The notes under the pieces are model-generated. The model did no database searches. It was not told where the DNA came from and saw only the letters and a list, made by a program, of their open reading frames with translations. The position numbers were made by a program, and so were the translations under genes. From Planctomycetota bacterium (GTDB taxonomy: Bacteria > Planctomycetota > J058), in NCBI GenBank assembly GCA_023954375.1, contig JAMLIC010000021.1:1-64000 (forward strand): a stretch of 64,000 nucleotides of DNA. Reading direction: 5' to 3'. Shown one piece after another: positions 20,907-29,337 of the stretch. The first letter of the stretch is position 1, and every line of letters begins with the position of its first letter.

Positions 20907-21412
20907 CGCGCGACCCGCGTCGCGCCGGGAGGGATCGCGCAGTCGTCGTCGACGGCGACCGGCCCGTCGAGGGCCCACACCGTGCCGGCGTGGTTGACGA
21001 CGTAGGTGCGGTCGCCGGTCTCGCCCGGGGTGAGCGGCGTCGCGACCGCGATCCAGCGGTACTGCGGCCGCGCGGGCGACGGCCGCACCTCGACCGCGTA
21101 GCCGGGCGGGAGGTCGTCGTCGGTGATCAGGCCGGCCGCGCGCAGGTCCTCGAGGGTGCCGAACTCCATGACGCCGTCGCCGTCGCGGTCGAGGCGGAGC
21201 ACCGACTGCGCCTCGGCGATCCGTGTGAGCGCGGTCACGGCCCGGCGGCCGTTCTGCTTCGCCGGCGTGGACCGCACCCGCACGCCGGTCGCAGGGTCGA
21301 TCCCGTCCACGGGGATCGTGGCCAGGCCGGCGAAGGCGAGCACCGCGAGCACGCCGAGGAGGAGGCGCGCGCGCATGGGGTCGAGCCCGAACAGGCGGGG
21401 CGACTCGGTCAT
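20903..21412 (-). CDS. Prepilin-like/exported protein of a planctomycete type
   Basis: A 169-residue protein with an N-terminal hydrophobic helix (ARLLLGVLAVLAFAGLATIPV) and an exported domain. The sequence LTRIAEAQSVLRLDRDGDGVMEFGTLEDL resembles pseudopilin-like proteins that carry a DxDxDG loop, which could bind calcium. The C-terminal part contains YRWIAVATPLTPGETGDRTYVVN and ends with two Cys-free strands. Its ATG directly abuts the FtcD stop codon, so it is co-transcribed; a functional link to FtcD is not evident. Substrate and partner are unknown. Confidence 0.6.
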   Translation of the reverse strand: MTESPRLFGLDPMRARLLLGVLAVLAFAGLATIPVDGIDPATGVRVRSTPAKQNGRRAVTALTRIAEAQSVLRLDRDGDGVMEFGTLEDLRAAGLITDDDLPPGYAVEVRPSPARPQYRWIAVATPLTPGETGDRTYVVNHAGTVWALDGPVAVDDDCAIPPGATRVAR

Positions 21413-22897
21413 CTACGTCGCCGCCTCCCTCGCCGCCGCGGCGGCCGCCTCGAGGCGCGCGAGCGCGTCGCCGTGGTCCTGCCGCTCGGCCTTCGGCGCG
21501 TTGGCGCGGGCGTTGAGGCGGCCGACGCGCCCGGCCGCGAGGGCCAGGTCGGCGGCGAGCGCCGCGTCGTTGACGAGGTGCGGGTTGCCCTCGCGCGCCA
21601 CGCGCGCGGCCGCCTCGCCCACGAGGACGGCGAGCCCGATCAGCCGCTCGGGCACGGCGACCGCCGGCCGGCGCGCGGCCTTCACCGCGGCGGCGCGGCC
21701 CGGGTCCTCCTTCGGCCGCTGCAGGGCGGCGAGCAGGCCGGCCCAGGCCTCGTGGTCCTCGCGGGCCAGGAGGAGCAGCTCGCCCTGGGTCGGCAGGCTC
21801 GCCTCGAGCGCGTCGAGCGCGGCGTCGTCGAGCGCCCCCTTGCCGCCGCGCGAGAGCGCGACCGCCTTGCGCAGGGCCGCGAGGCCCAGGGCGAGCGCGA
21901 GCGCGCCGCCCGTGCCGCCGCCCGGGGCGTCGGGCGCCGGCGAGGCGAGGAGGGCCGTCGTGCGCTCGAGGGGGCCGGCCGGGTCGAGCAGCGCGGCCGC
22001 GTCGAGGCGGTCCTCGAGCACGCGGCCGGCGAGCGGCGCGGGCAAACGCAGGAGCACCTCGGCCGCCTCCCGCACCGCCGCGCGTGGCATGAGGCCGACG
22101 AGCTCGCACGCGGCGATCCGGGTCCCCTCGGCCTGCGCGAGGCGCTCGACCTCGGCGAAGACCTTGCCCGGCCCGCTGCGCGCGAGGTCGGTCAGGTTCG
22201 TCGTCACCTGCACGCGGCCCTGGAGCGGCAGCGTCAGCCCGCGCGCCTGCACCCCCGCCATGCCGCCCGACGACTCGCGGACCGCCCGGGCGATTCGCCT
22301 CGCCACGGCGAGGTCGCTCGAGGCGAGGTCGAGGTTGAACGCGAGGAGGAGCCCCCGCGCGCCGACGACCGTCGCCCCGGCCGTGGGATGCGGCCGCGCA
22401 GGGCCGACGTCAGGCGCGCGCTCGGGCGTGGCCAGGGCGTCGGCCAGGCCCTCGTACTCCGGGCGGCGCAGCCACGGCAGCCGCGCCCGCTCGGGCCGCC
22501 GCGCCGCGTGACCGTAGAGGTAGACGGGGAGGTCGAGCTCGCGCGCGAGCCGCTCCGCGAGCGCCTCGGCGAGGGCGACGCACTCCTGCAGGGTCACCCC
22601 GCGCAGGGGCACGAACGGCACCACGTCCGCCGCGCCGAGGCGCGGGTGGACGCCCCGCTCGACGCCGGAGCGGGTCCGCATGTCGATCGCCTCCACGGCG
22701 ACGGCGACGGCGCGGAAGGCCGCCTCGCTGACGGCCGCCGGCGCGCCGGCGAAGGTGAGGACGGTGCGGTGGTGGTCGGGGTCCGAGTGCCGGTCGAGGA
22801 GCGCCACGCCGGGGACGGCGGTCACCGCCGCGGCCAGGCGCTCGATCGTGGCCTCGTCGCGCCCCTCGCTGAAGTTCGGCACGCACTCGACGAGCAT
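21413..22897 (-). CDS. ftcD: Bifunctional-type formiminotransferase-cyclodeaminase
   Basis: A 494-residue protein starting LVECVPNFSEGRDEATIERL, the hallmark of glutamate formimidoyltransferase. Further motifs are LLDRHSDPDHHRTVLTF and RLGAADVVPFVPL, with the catalytic-site His in HPRLGAAD. The C-terminal 190 residues match the all-helical cyclodeaminase domain (GGGTGGALALALGLAAL, REGNPHLVNDAALAADLAL). The protein would transfer the formimino group of formiminoglutamate to tetrahydrofolate and deaminate it to methenyl-THF, in histidine breakdown or one-carbon supply. No other hut genes are nearby. ATG 22897 is chosen from the family start and a TATGAT 9 bases upstream. Confidence 0.9.
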   Translation of the reverse strand: MLVECVPNFSEGRDEATIERLAAAVTAVPGVALLDRHSDPDHHRTVLTFAGAPAAVSEAAFRAVAVAVEAIDMRTRSGVERGVHPRLGAADVVPFVPLRGVTLQECVALAEALAERLARELDLPVYLYGHAARRPERARLPWLRRPEYEGLADALATPERAPDVGPARPHPTAGATVVGARGLLLAFNLDLASSDLAVARRIARAVRESSGGMAGVQARGLTLPLQGRVQVTTNLTDLARSGPGKVFAEVERLAQAEGTRIAACELVGLMPRAAVREAAEVLLRLPAPLAGRVLEDRLDAAALLDPAGPLERTTALLASPAPDAPGGGTGGALALALGLAALRKAVALSRGGKGALDDAALDALEASLPTQGELLLLAREDHEAWAGLLAALQRPKEDPGRAAAVKAARRPAVAVPERLIGLAVLVGEAAARVAREGNPHLVNDAALAADLALAAGRVGRLNARANAPKAERQDHGDALARLEAAAAAAREAAT

Positions 22898-22906
22898 CGT
22901 CACGCG

Positions 22907-22948
22907 ATCATAGCGGCGCCCCGACGGCCCGGGACCGCCGGGTAGACT
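22907..22948. promoter_or_regulatory. Divergent -10 elements for ftcD and the lipoprotein operon
   Basis: Minus-strand TATGAT (22912-22907) ends 9 bases before the ftcD ATG; plus-strand TAGACT (22943-22948) ends 9 bases before the GTG at 22958. Both predict nearly leaderless mRNAs from one 60-bp region. Confidence 0.5.
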
Positions 22949-22957
22949 CCGCGGACG

Positions 22958-23638
22958 GTGCTGACCACCTCGGATACGACGACCTGCCCCTGGCGCCGGG
23001 GCGCGGCGCTGACCGCCGCGCTCCTGCTCGCGCTCCCCGGCTGCGGCGCGCCGGAGCCGGGCCTGCGCGCCCTCCTCGGCGGGGCGATCGGCGCGCACGA
23101 GGCGGCGAGCACGGTCGTCTGGGCGACCGCCTACGGGCTCCACGGGCTCCAGCGCGCCGGAGCCCCGGAGGTCTGGCCCGCCCTGCCCCGGGGGCCGGCG
23201 GTCGAGGCGGCCGAACCCGGGCACGCCACCGTGGTCCTCGATCGCGTCCGCGGGCACGCGCTCGCCCTCTCGGGCCGGGTGCAAGCCGCCCTGGCCCGGC
23301 CGGCCGAGGACGGGGCGCGCATCCGGGTCCAGCTCGACCCCGCGCGATCGACCGGGGAGTGGTTCGACGGGCTGCAGGTGGAGCTCGACCTGCTCGCGGG
23401 GCTGGACGACGACGGGGCCGGCGGGCGGCTCTCGGGCGAGGGGACGGTCCGCGCCGGGGACGAGGCCCTGCCGCTGCGCGTGGACCTCCGCTGGCGCCTG
23501 GAGGTGGTCGGCCAGACCGTCGTGGCGCTCTTCGACGACGGCGTCGTCCGCGTGGGCGAGCGCGAGGTCGCCGTCGACCGCCGGCTCGACCTGCGCGCGC
23601 AGGTCGACCGCGGGCGCGCGTCGCGGGCGAGGGACTGA
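22958..23638 (+). CDS. Lipoprotein of unknown function
   Basis: Two hundred twenty-six residues with a type II signal: a positive N-region (WRRG), hydrophobic ALTAALLLALPG and the lipobox Cys of LPGC near residue 29. The mature part is beta-rich and acidic (VQLDPARSTGEWFDGLQVELDLLAG, VGQTVVALFDDGVVRVGEREV). No family was recognised. The GTG start lies 9 bases after TAGACT. One base separates its stop from the next GTG, so the two genes form an operon. Confidence 0.65.
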   Translation: MLTTSDTTTCPWRRGAALTAALLLALPGCGAPEPGLRALLGGAIGAHEAASTVVWATAYGLHGLQRAGAPEVWPALPRGPAVEAAEPGHATVVLDRVRGHALALSGRVQAALARPAEDGARIRVQLDPARSTGEWFDGLQVELDLLAGLDDDGAGGRLSGEGTVRAGDEALPLRVDLRWRLEVVGQTVVALFDDGVVRVGEREVAVDRRLDLRAQVDRGRASRARD

Positions 23639-23639
23639 C

Positions 23640-24329
23640 GTGGACGACCGCCTGCGCGACCTCGAGCGCCGCGCCCGCGAGACGGGCGCCCCCGCCGACG
23701 AGGCGGCGTGGCTGGCGGAGCGCCTGCGGACGGGCGCGCTGCCGCGCGAGCGGCTCGAGCTGGCCGCCTCCTGCGGGCACGCGGGCGCCTGCGCGGCGCT
23801 CGGGCGGCCGGCGCCGCTGCCCGTGCGCGACCCGGGCGCCCTCGAGGCCTGGTCGGCGGCGCTCCTCGAGCGCTGGCCCGACGCCTACCTGCGCGCCGTC
23901 GTCGCCGCGCGGCGCTGCCTGCTCATGGCGACGCGCGCGGAGCGGGCGCCGCTCGTGGACGTGGTCCTGCGGGGGGCGGTCGACGACGAGGCGGCCCGCG
24001 AGGACGCGCTGCTGTGGCTCGTCGAGCGCTGGCTCGACGACCCCGACGACGGGCGGCTGCGCCGGATCTGGGAGGAGGCCCCGCTGGGCGACGCGCTCGG
24101 CGAGCACGTCCTCGTGCTCGCGGCGGACCGCAGCGCCTTCGCCCGCGAGACCCTGGCGCGGCTCGACGAGCCGGTGGCCGGATGGCGGCGGACGCGCCTC
24201 GTGGAGGCGCTCGTGCGGCACGCGCGGCACCGGGCGTTCGCCACGCCGGAGCAGGCGTCCGAGCGGCTGCACGCGGCGGCGGCGGGGGCCGTGGCGCGGT
24301 GGGCGCTGGGGGGCGCGGCGCCCGACTGA
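23640..24329 (+). CDS. Helical hypothetical protein (MDxRLRxLERR type)
   Basis: A 229-residue, all-helical soluble protein beginning DDRLRDLERRARETGAPADEAAW. This start, followed by RLRTGALPRERLELAASCGHAGA, is a pattern I associate with short hypothetical proteins of Planctomycetota and Myxococcota. The middle contains aromatic-rich helices (LLWLVERWLDDPDD, GRLRRIWEE). No catalytic motif is visible. Coupled to the upstream lipoprotein gene by a one-base gap. Confidence 0.65.
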   Translation: MDDRLRDLERRARETGAPADEAAWLAERLRTGALPRERLELAASCGHAGACAALGRPAPLPVRDPGALEAWSAALLERWPDAYLRAVVAARRCLLMATRAERAPLVDVVLRGAVDDEAAREDALLWLVERWLDDPDDGRLRRIWEEAPLGDALGEHVLVLAADRSAFARETLARLDEPVAGWRRTRLVEALVRHARHRAFATPEQASERLHAAAAGAVARWALGGAAPD

Positions 24330-24383
24330 CCGCGCCCGCCGGGAGATGTGATCGGGGGTCGACCGTGTGGGCTCACGATGGGA

Positions 24384-24471
24384 CACGGAGGCAACGAAGG
24401 TCCACGAAGACCACGGAGAACTTGTCCTTACATCTCCTCCGTGACCTCCGTTGTTCTCCGTTGCCTCCGTG
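24384..24471. repeat. CACGGAGG-type intergenic palindrome
   Basis: CACGGAGGCAAC (24384-24395) is matched by GTTGCCTCCGTG (24460-24471), a perfect 12-bp inverted repeat, with further imperfect complementarity inside (CCACGGAGAAC against GTTCTCCG). It belongs to the same motif family as the hairpin at 60823-60886. It is lower in GC than the flanking genes and precedes the insertion sequence. Confidence 0.7.
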
Positions 24472-24532
24472 CCCAATGAAGGGCCGATCCGTGGACGACA
24501 TCGATCACATCAGGGTGCGCATCCATTCCTGA

Positions 24533-25936
24533 TCACGCGCACGGCCCCAACCGACGCCTGTTGGCCTCGACCAAGCAGCGCCACCCCGCCTCGAAGCGCT
24601 CGCTCACGACCAGGCTGCGGAGGTTCAAGACCGCTTGCCCGCCCTCGGCGCTCCAGGTCATGCCCGAGCGGCGAAGGCGGTCGACGACGAGATAGCGGCA
24701 TGTCCCTTCGGTGACGCCGGTTCCGATGGGCACGCCTTCCTCCCGGAGGGTGGCGTAGTCCATGCGGTCGCGATGGTGGTCGTAGAACGTCCTGTACCTG
24801 CCGGTGCGCGGCTTCCGAAGCCGAGGCTTCATGCCCGCCTTCTGCCGTATGCGATCGAGCTTGGCGAAGGCACGTCGTGCGCCGTCCTTCTCTTCGAGCA
24901 AGAGCCGCTTCATCTCGCCCAGCTTCTTCTGCGTATCGAGCGAGTGGGGACCATTGGCCTTGTCGAGCTCGCGAGTGAGGCACTCGACGGTGTGGAAGTA
25001 GTCGACGACCTTTTGAATGTCTGGATCGAGCGACTCGAGGAAGCTCCAGTTGTCCACGGCACCGTCGGCTGCCCCAACGACGCGGATGTCGGGGCGCTGC
25101 CTCCGTACCCACTGGAGCTCTGCCCTTAGCCAAGCTTTGACCGCGGTCTTGTTCTGCTCAGGCATGCGCCCCATGCGCCACGTCGCGATGCGCGCGCCTG
25201 CCGCGTCGTAGAGGGACAGCACGCCAATCGCGGCAGCCTTGTATCCCGCGGGGCCCTTCGCGCAGATCCCCTTCGCCTTCGTGCGCGCCTTCTTCTCGGC
25301 GCGGCCAGACCCGATCATGTTCACCATCACGCCGTCGAGCGAGACGACGACCAGCGCCGCCGACTTGGGAATCGGCGTGCCTCGGCGGAGTCGCGCGTCG
25401 AGCTTCTCTCGATCCGCCTCCCATAGCGCCAGCAGCGTGCGGTCGAGCCGCTGCAGGAGCGTCTTCGACGGAGCCATGCCTCCGAGTTGCTGGAACAGTT
25501 CCTCTGCTCGCGCAAACGGAAGCTCGGCGGTTGCGAGCGCCGCGAGCTTGGCTGCGCGGGGGGTCCACTTGTCCTGGAACAGACCCGCCCGCTCACTGAC
25601 CAGGCAGCGGGTTGGGCCGTTCCGCTCGGAGCGGAACAGTGGTCGCTCAACGGTGACCCACCCGAAGGTCGTCATGAACTTCTTCTCGCCACGATGAGCG
25701 ACGCGCCAGGTGACGCCGTTCTCCTCGAACGTGTCCTCGGGGCTAAGCCCTTCGAGGTGTTCCTCAACGCACTCTCGGCCCACCGCCGAGAGCAGCCCGA
25801 GGAGCCGCTCCTCAAATGCAGCCGTGCCAGCTGACGGGTCCAGCGCCCCTTGAAGCAGGTCCCTGGCAGCCCGGACGATCTTCAGGTCCTTGGGCGACAA
25901 CTTCGAAGCGGACATTCCGTGTCGGGGCATGAGCAT
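24533..25936 (-). CDS. ISKra4-family transposase
   Basis: About 467 residues, full length. The C-terminal motifs PIGTGVTEGTCRYLVVDRLRRSGM and TWSAEGGQAVLNLRSL are the ISKra4 signature. The central RNase H-like fold has VSLDGVMVN (first Asp), VVGAADGAVDNWSFLE (second Asp) and the Glu in GVTEG. The N-terminal region (TFEENGVTWRVAHRGEKKF, TTFGWVTVERPLFR) matches the family. ATG 25936 is chosen because GCGAGGAG lies directly before it; ATG 25930 is also possible. The frame looks intact, so the element may be active. Confidence 0.9.
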   Translation of the reverse strand: MLMPRHGMSASKLSPKDLKIVRAARDLLQGALDPSAGTAAFEERLLGLLSAVGRECVEEHLEGLSPEDTFEENGVTWRVAHRGEKKFMTTFGWVTVERPLFRSERNGPTRCLVSERAGLFQDKWTPRAAKLAALATAELPFARAEELFQQLGGMAPSKTLLQRLDRTLLALWEADREKLDARLRRGTPIPKSAALVVVSLDGVMVNMIGSGRAEKKARTKAKGICAKGPAGYKAAAIGVLSLYDAAGARIATWRMGRMPEQNKTAVKAWLRAELQWVRRQRPDIRVVGAADGAVDNWSFLESLDPDIQKVVDYFHTVECLTRELDKANGPHSLDTQKKLGEMKRLLLEEKDGARRAFAKLDRIRQKAGMKPRLRKPRTGRYRTFYDHHRDRMDYATLREEGVPIGTGVTEGTCRYLVVDRLRRSGMTWSAEGGQAVLNLRSLVVSERFEAGWRCLVEANRRRLGPCA

Positions 25937-25973
25937 CTCCTCGCTTCGCAAGCGATGCACACGTGTCCGACAA

Positions 25974-26189
25974 CTAGCGCTTCCGCTTCCTTGGCCGCCG
26001 ACCGCGTCGTGCACGCGACTCGGCCAGCACCTCCCTCACGGCTTGCGCGAAGAGCCGCTCGAGACGCGCCTCCAGCTCCTCAACGCCACCACCGCTCGCC
26101 CGAGTCTCCTCCGCAACGTCGGCAACCGCTTCTCGCAGCCCCTTCATGGCGACCTCGTCGAAGACCAGCTCGGCGCGGTGACGTGGCAC
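25974..26189 (-). CDS. Small accessory ORF of the insertion sequence
   Basis: Seventy-one residues, starting at a GTG behind GGAGG with 5-base spacing. The helical N-terminal part (FDEVAMKGLREAVADVAEE, EELEARLERLFAQAVREVL) ends in a strongly basic RRGRRPRKRKR tail. It lies inside the IS, 37 bp upstream of the transposase and on the same strand, so it probably comes from the element's own transcript. A nucleic-acid-binding or regulatory role is only inferred. Confidence 0.6.
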   Translation of the reverse strand: MPRHRAELVFDEVAMKGLREAVADVAEETRASGGGVEELEARLERLFAQAVREVLAESRARRGRRPRKRKR

Positions 26190-26375
26190 GACGGCCTCCT
26201 AACGGGCATTCAACGCGAGAGCACCGACACCGTGATGTCGCGCGACACAAGTGCTGATAGGCGAGGTCCTTATGCGTCCCGCGTCAGCGCTCAGGAACGA
26301 GGGCGCACCCTCACATCATGCGGTCGCCGCCGTGACGGTCGCCGCCGTGACAGTGACACGGTCGTCAGATGACGG

Positions 26376-27266
26376 TCATGAGCCCCGATCGACGACGAAC
26401 CGCGCCAGGGCCCGCAGCGGGTCCGCCGCCGCGCCGAGGTCGGCGAGCGCGTCGAGCGCGTCGTCGAGGAGGCGCTCCGCCTTGGCGCGCGCGCCGTCGA
26501 GGCCCAGGAGCGCCACGTAGGTGAGCTTGTCCTGCGCGGCGTCCTTGCCGGCGGTCTTGCCCAGGGCCTCGGTCGAGGCCGTGCAGTCGAGCACGTCGTC
26601 CATGACCTGGAAGCAGAGCCCGACGGCGCGCGCGTAGGCGTCGAGCGCGTCCCAGCGCGCCTCGCGCGGGCGGGCGCCGGCGACGCGCGCGCCGAGGAGG
26701 ACGCTCGCGCGCAGGAGCGCGCCGGTCTTCATGCGATGCAGCCCCTCGAGCGCCGCCTCCTCGCGCGGGAGGTGCTGGCCGGCCATGTCGAGCGCCTGGC
26801 CGCCGACCATGCCCGCGGCGCCGGCCGCCTCGGCGAGGAGGCGCACGAGGTCGAGGCCCAGGGCCGGGTCGTCCGCGTAGGCGCGGGCGAGCGCCTCGAA
26901 GGCCAGCGTCTGCAGGCCGTCGCCGACGAGGATCGCCGTCGCCTCGCCGAACGCCTTGTGGCTCGTCGGCCGGCCGCGGCGCAGGTCGTCGTCGTCCATC
27001 GCCGGCAGGTCGTCGTGGACGAGCGAGTAGACGTGGATCAGCTCGACGGCGCAGGCGGCGGTCAGCGCGCGAGCGCGCTCGCCCCCGAGCGCCTCGGCGG
27101 CGAACAGGCACAGCGCCGGGCGCACGCGCTTGCCCCCGTCGAGGGCGCTGTAGCGCATGGCCTCGTGGAGGCGCGTCGGGTCGCCCGCGACCGGCGGCAG
27201 GAGCCCGTCGAGCGCCGCCTCGACGTCCTGGCGCACGCGCTCGAGGAGCGGCTTGACCTCGCTCAC
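26376..27266 (-). CDS. ispA: Polyprenyl diphosphate synthase (FPP/GGPP type)
   Basis: Two hundred ninety-six residues. The first Asp-rich motif is SLVHDDLPAMDDDDLRRG, with insertion of two residues as in bacterial FPP synthases; the second is FQVMDDVLD. Other conserved pieces are YSALDGGKRVRP, GDGLQTLAFE, GGQALDMAG and HRMKTGALLRASV. It condenses IPP with allylic diphosphates to C15-C20 chains for quinones, carotenoids or undecaprenyl-P. The ATG overlaps the XseB stop (ATGA), reproducing the common xseB-ispA order; a dxs gene might be expected next, but here the IS follows. Confidence 0.93.
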   Translation of the reverse strand: MSEVKPLLERVRQDVEAALDGLLPPVAGDPTRLHEAMRYSALDGGKRVRPALCLFAAEALGGERARALTAACAVELIHVYSLVHDDLPAMDDDDLRRGRPTSHKAFGEATAILVGDGLQTLAFEALARAYADDPALGLDLVRLLAEAAGAAGMVGGQALDMAGQHLPREEAALEGLHRMKTGALLRASVLLGARVAGARPREARWDALDAYARAVGLCFQVMDDVLDCTASTEALGKTAGKDAAQDKLTYVALLGLDGARAKAERLLDDALDALADLGAAADPLRALARFVVDRGS

Positions 27267-27463
27267 GCCCGGGCGGCCTCGGACGAGGGCGTCGCCGAGA
27301 GCTCCTCGATCCGGCGCTCGGCCCGCGCCAGCACCTCGCGGCAGGCGCGCAGGGCGGCGATGCCCTTCTCATACTCCTGCAGCGACTCGTCGAGCGAGAG
27401 CTCGCCCCGCTCCAGGCGCACGAGGATCTCCTCCAGCTGGCGGTACTGCTCCTCGAACTTCAC
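27263..27463 (-). CDS. xseB: Exodeoxyribonuclease VII small subunit
   Basis: Sixty-six residues from GTG 27463: KFEEQYRQLEEILVRLERGE followed by LSLDESLQEYEKGIAALRAC, the compact helical hairpin typical of XseB. An in-frame GTG at 27511 would add 16 non-conserved residues. It partners XseA to degrade ssDNA in repair. It sits between xseA and ispA, overlapping the latter. Confidence 0.9.
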   Translation of the reverse strand: MKFEEQYRQLEEILVRLERGELSLDESLQEYEKGIAALRACREVLARAERRIEELSATPSSEAARA

Positions 27464-27520
27464 CGGCCGCTCCTGCGCCGCTGGCGCGGCAGAGAGGATA
27501 CCCGACCCCACCGTCGCCGT

Positions 27521-29003
27521 TCAGGACCCCCGGTCGTCGACCCGGTCGTCCACCGAGACGACCACCGCGTCGAACGCGCCGCGCTCGAGGCGCGTGCGCA
27601 CGAGGTCGCCCGGCGCGAGGGCCCCGACGTCACGGAGCACCTGCTCGTCGGCGGTGGTCGTGAGGCTGTAGCCCCGCGCGAGCACCTGGAGGGGCGACAG
27701 GCTCGCCAGCCGCCCGGCGCCCGTGGCCACGCGGGCGCGCTCGACCTCGAGGCGGCGGCGGACCGCCGCGTCGAGGCGCGCCGCGCGCTCGTCGAGGAGG
27801 CGCGACAGCCCCGGGAGGCGGCCGGCGGGCGTGGCCGCCTCGAGGCGCGCCGCGGCGGCCTCGACCGCGCGGGCCAGCCTCCCCGCGCGGCCCGCGCCCG
27901 CGCGAGCCGCGCCTCGGCCGCGTCGAGGAAGCTGCGCCAGCGGCGGAGCTCGCCCGCGGGTCGGCGGCGGCGAGGCGCGCGGCGGCGCGATCGAGCCGCG
28001 CCCCGTGCGCCCGGACCAGGACCCGCGGGGCCGCGAGCCCGTGGGCGCGGGACGCCAGCTCGCAGCGCTCGCGCGCGGCGGCCAGGCGCCCGACCACGGC
28101 CGCGCGCAGGCGCCGCTCGCGCCTCGCGAGCTCGGCCACGAGCTCGCGCTCGACCGGGATCGCCAGCTCGGCGGCCCCCGTCGGCGTCGGCGCGCGCCGG
28201 TCGGCGGCGAGGTCGACGAGGGTCGTGTCGGTCTCGTGCCCCACCCCCGTGATCACGGGCGTCCGGCAGGCGGCGACCGCGCGCACGACCGGCTCCGCGT
28301 CGAAGGCCGCCAGGTCCTCCTGCGACCCGCCGCCGCGCACGAGCAGGATCACCTCGACCCGCCCCGAGCGGTCGAGGGCCGCGAGCTGGCGCGCCACCTC
28401 GGGCGCCGCCGCGGCGCCGTTGACGCGCACCGGCGCGATCACCACGGCCATGGACGGGAAGCGCCGGTCGATCGTCGTCAGCACGTCGCGCAGGGCGGCA
28501 CCCGTGGGCGAGGTCACGACGCCGACCGCCCGCGGCAGGAAGGGGGGCGGCCTCTTCCTCGCCGGGTCGAACAGCCCCTCGGCCGCGAGCCGCTTGCGCA
28601 GCGCCTCGCGCCGCGCCTGCAGGGCCCCGGCGCCGACCGGCTCGAGCCGCGAGGCGACGAGCTGGACGTCGCCCGTCGGCGGATAGGCGGTCACGCGCCC
28701 CCACACGAGGACCTCGTCGCCGTCGGCGAGCGGCGCGCGCAGCGCCGCCGCCGCCTGGTCGGCGAAGAGCACGACGCGCAGCCGCGCGGCCTGGTCGCGC
28801 AGGGTCAGGTAGACGTGCCCCGTCCGCGGCCGCCGCAGGTCGGCCACCTCGCCCACGACCAGCACGGGGCGGAACGAGTCGTCGAGGCAGGCCCGCACCT
28901 GCGCCAGCACCTCGCCCACGGTGAACGGCCGCGGCGCGGAGGGCGCGGGCGGCGCACCGGCGGCGGCGCGGGGCGTGGCGGAGGTGGCGGCAGCGGGGCG
29001 CAT
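27521..29003 (-). pseudogene. xseA: Exodeoxyribonuclease VII large subunit, interrupted by two frameshifts
   Basis: The N-terminal OB domain (FTVGEVLAQVRACLDD, RTGHVYLTLRD) and catalytic core (GVVTSPTGAALRDVLTTI, LLVRGGGSQEDLAAFD, GVGHETDTTL) read in one frame from ATG 29003 to about 27960. The coiled-coil then continues in a second frame (ELRRWRSFLDAAEARLARAR), and from about 27890 in a third, which carries the family C-terminus LSPLQVLARGYSLTT and ends at 27521. Each junction behaves like one missing base in GC-rich sequence. It may be real inactivation or assembly error; all domains are otherwise conserved, which favours error or very recent loss. The next gene downstream is xseB. Confidence 0.75.
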
Positions 29004-29014
29004 GGGGATGGAGC

Positions 29015-29020
29015 AAGTTA
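29015..29020 (-). promoter_or_regulatory. -10-like TAACTT upstream of xseA
   Basis: TAACTT ends 11 bases before the xseA ATG, leaving only a 3-5 base predicted leader. Confidence 0.35.
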
Positions 29021-29245
29021 GCGGATGGGTCGGACAGCGCCCGGCCGGTGACTCGCGCCGCCGGGACCTCGACTGCCCCGGACCAAGCGTCCAGCCGCGA
29101 CCGACGAGCCACGTGCCTCCGAACCGACACGATGGCTACACGCCGGGGCGACCCCGAGCACACTCGTCCGGGCGTTCGCAGCAGGAGCGCCAGGCGAGGC
29201 CGACGAGGGCGAGGCGATGCCGCGCGAAGGCGAGGAACCCGGCGG

Positions 29246-29293
29246 CCCCCCCCCCCCCCCCGCGGGCGGGGGGGGGGGGGCCCCCCCCCCCCC
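29246..29293. repeat. Homopolymer tract C16-GCGGGC-G13-C13
   Basis: Sixteen C, then GCGGGC, thirteen G and thirteen C lie in the 334-bp gap between xseA and the RNase Y gene. The G run can pair with either C run or form a quadruplex. Run lengths are suspect as sequencing or assembly artefacts. The rest of the gap (29004-29245, 29294-29337) shows no gene. Confidence 0.8.
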
Positions 29294-29337
29294 GCCGACG
29301 AACGGCAGCGCCCGCCATCGTCGGCCGCAGCCGCGAA

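Larger units (their letters stand above)
24513..26310 (-). mobile_element. ISKra4-family insertion sequence, complete
   Basis: A 1798-bp element. The ends are imperfect inverted repeats: GGGTGCGC at the left matches the right end read in reverse, and after four mismatched positions in five TTCCTGA also matches, giving 17 of 22 bases. An 8-bp direct repeat flanks it. GC content is visibly lower than in neighbouring genes, consistent with recent arrival. It carries a transposase and a small upstream ORF on the minus strand and has inserted between the 24329 gene and the polyprenyl synthase without breaking a gene. Confidence 0.88.
24505..26318. repeat. 8-bp target-site duplication flanking the insertion sequence
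   Basis: TCACATCA occurs at 24505-24512 and 26311-26318, directly abutting the inverted repeats of the IS on each side. Confidence 0.8.
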
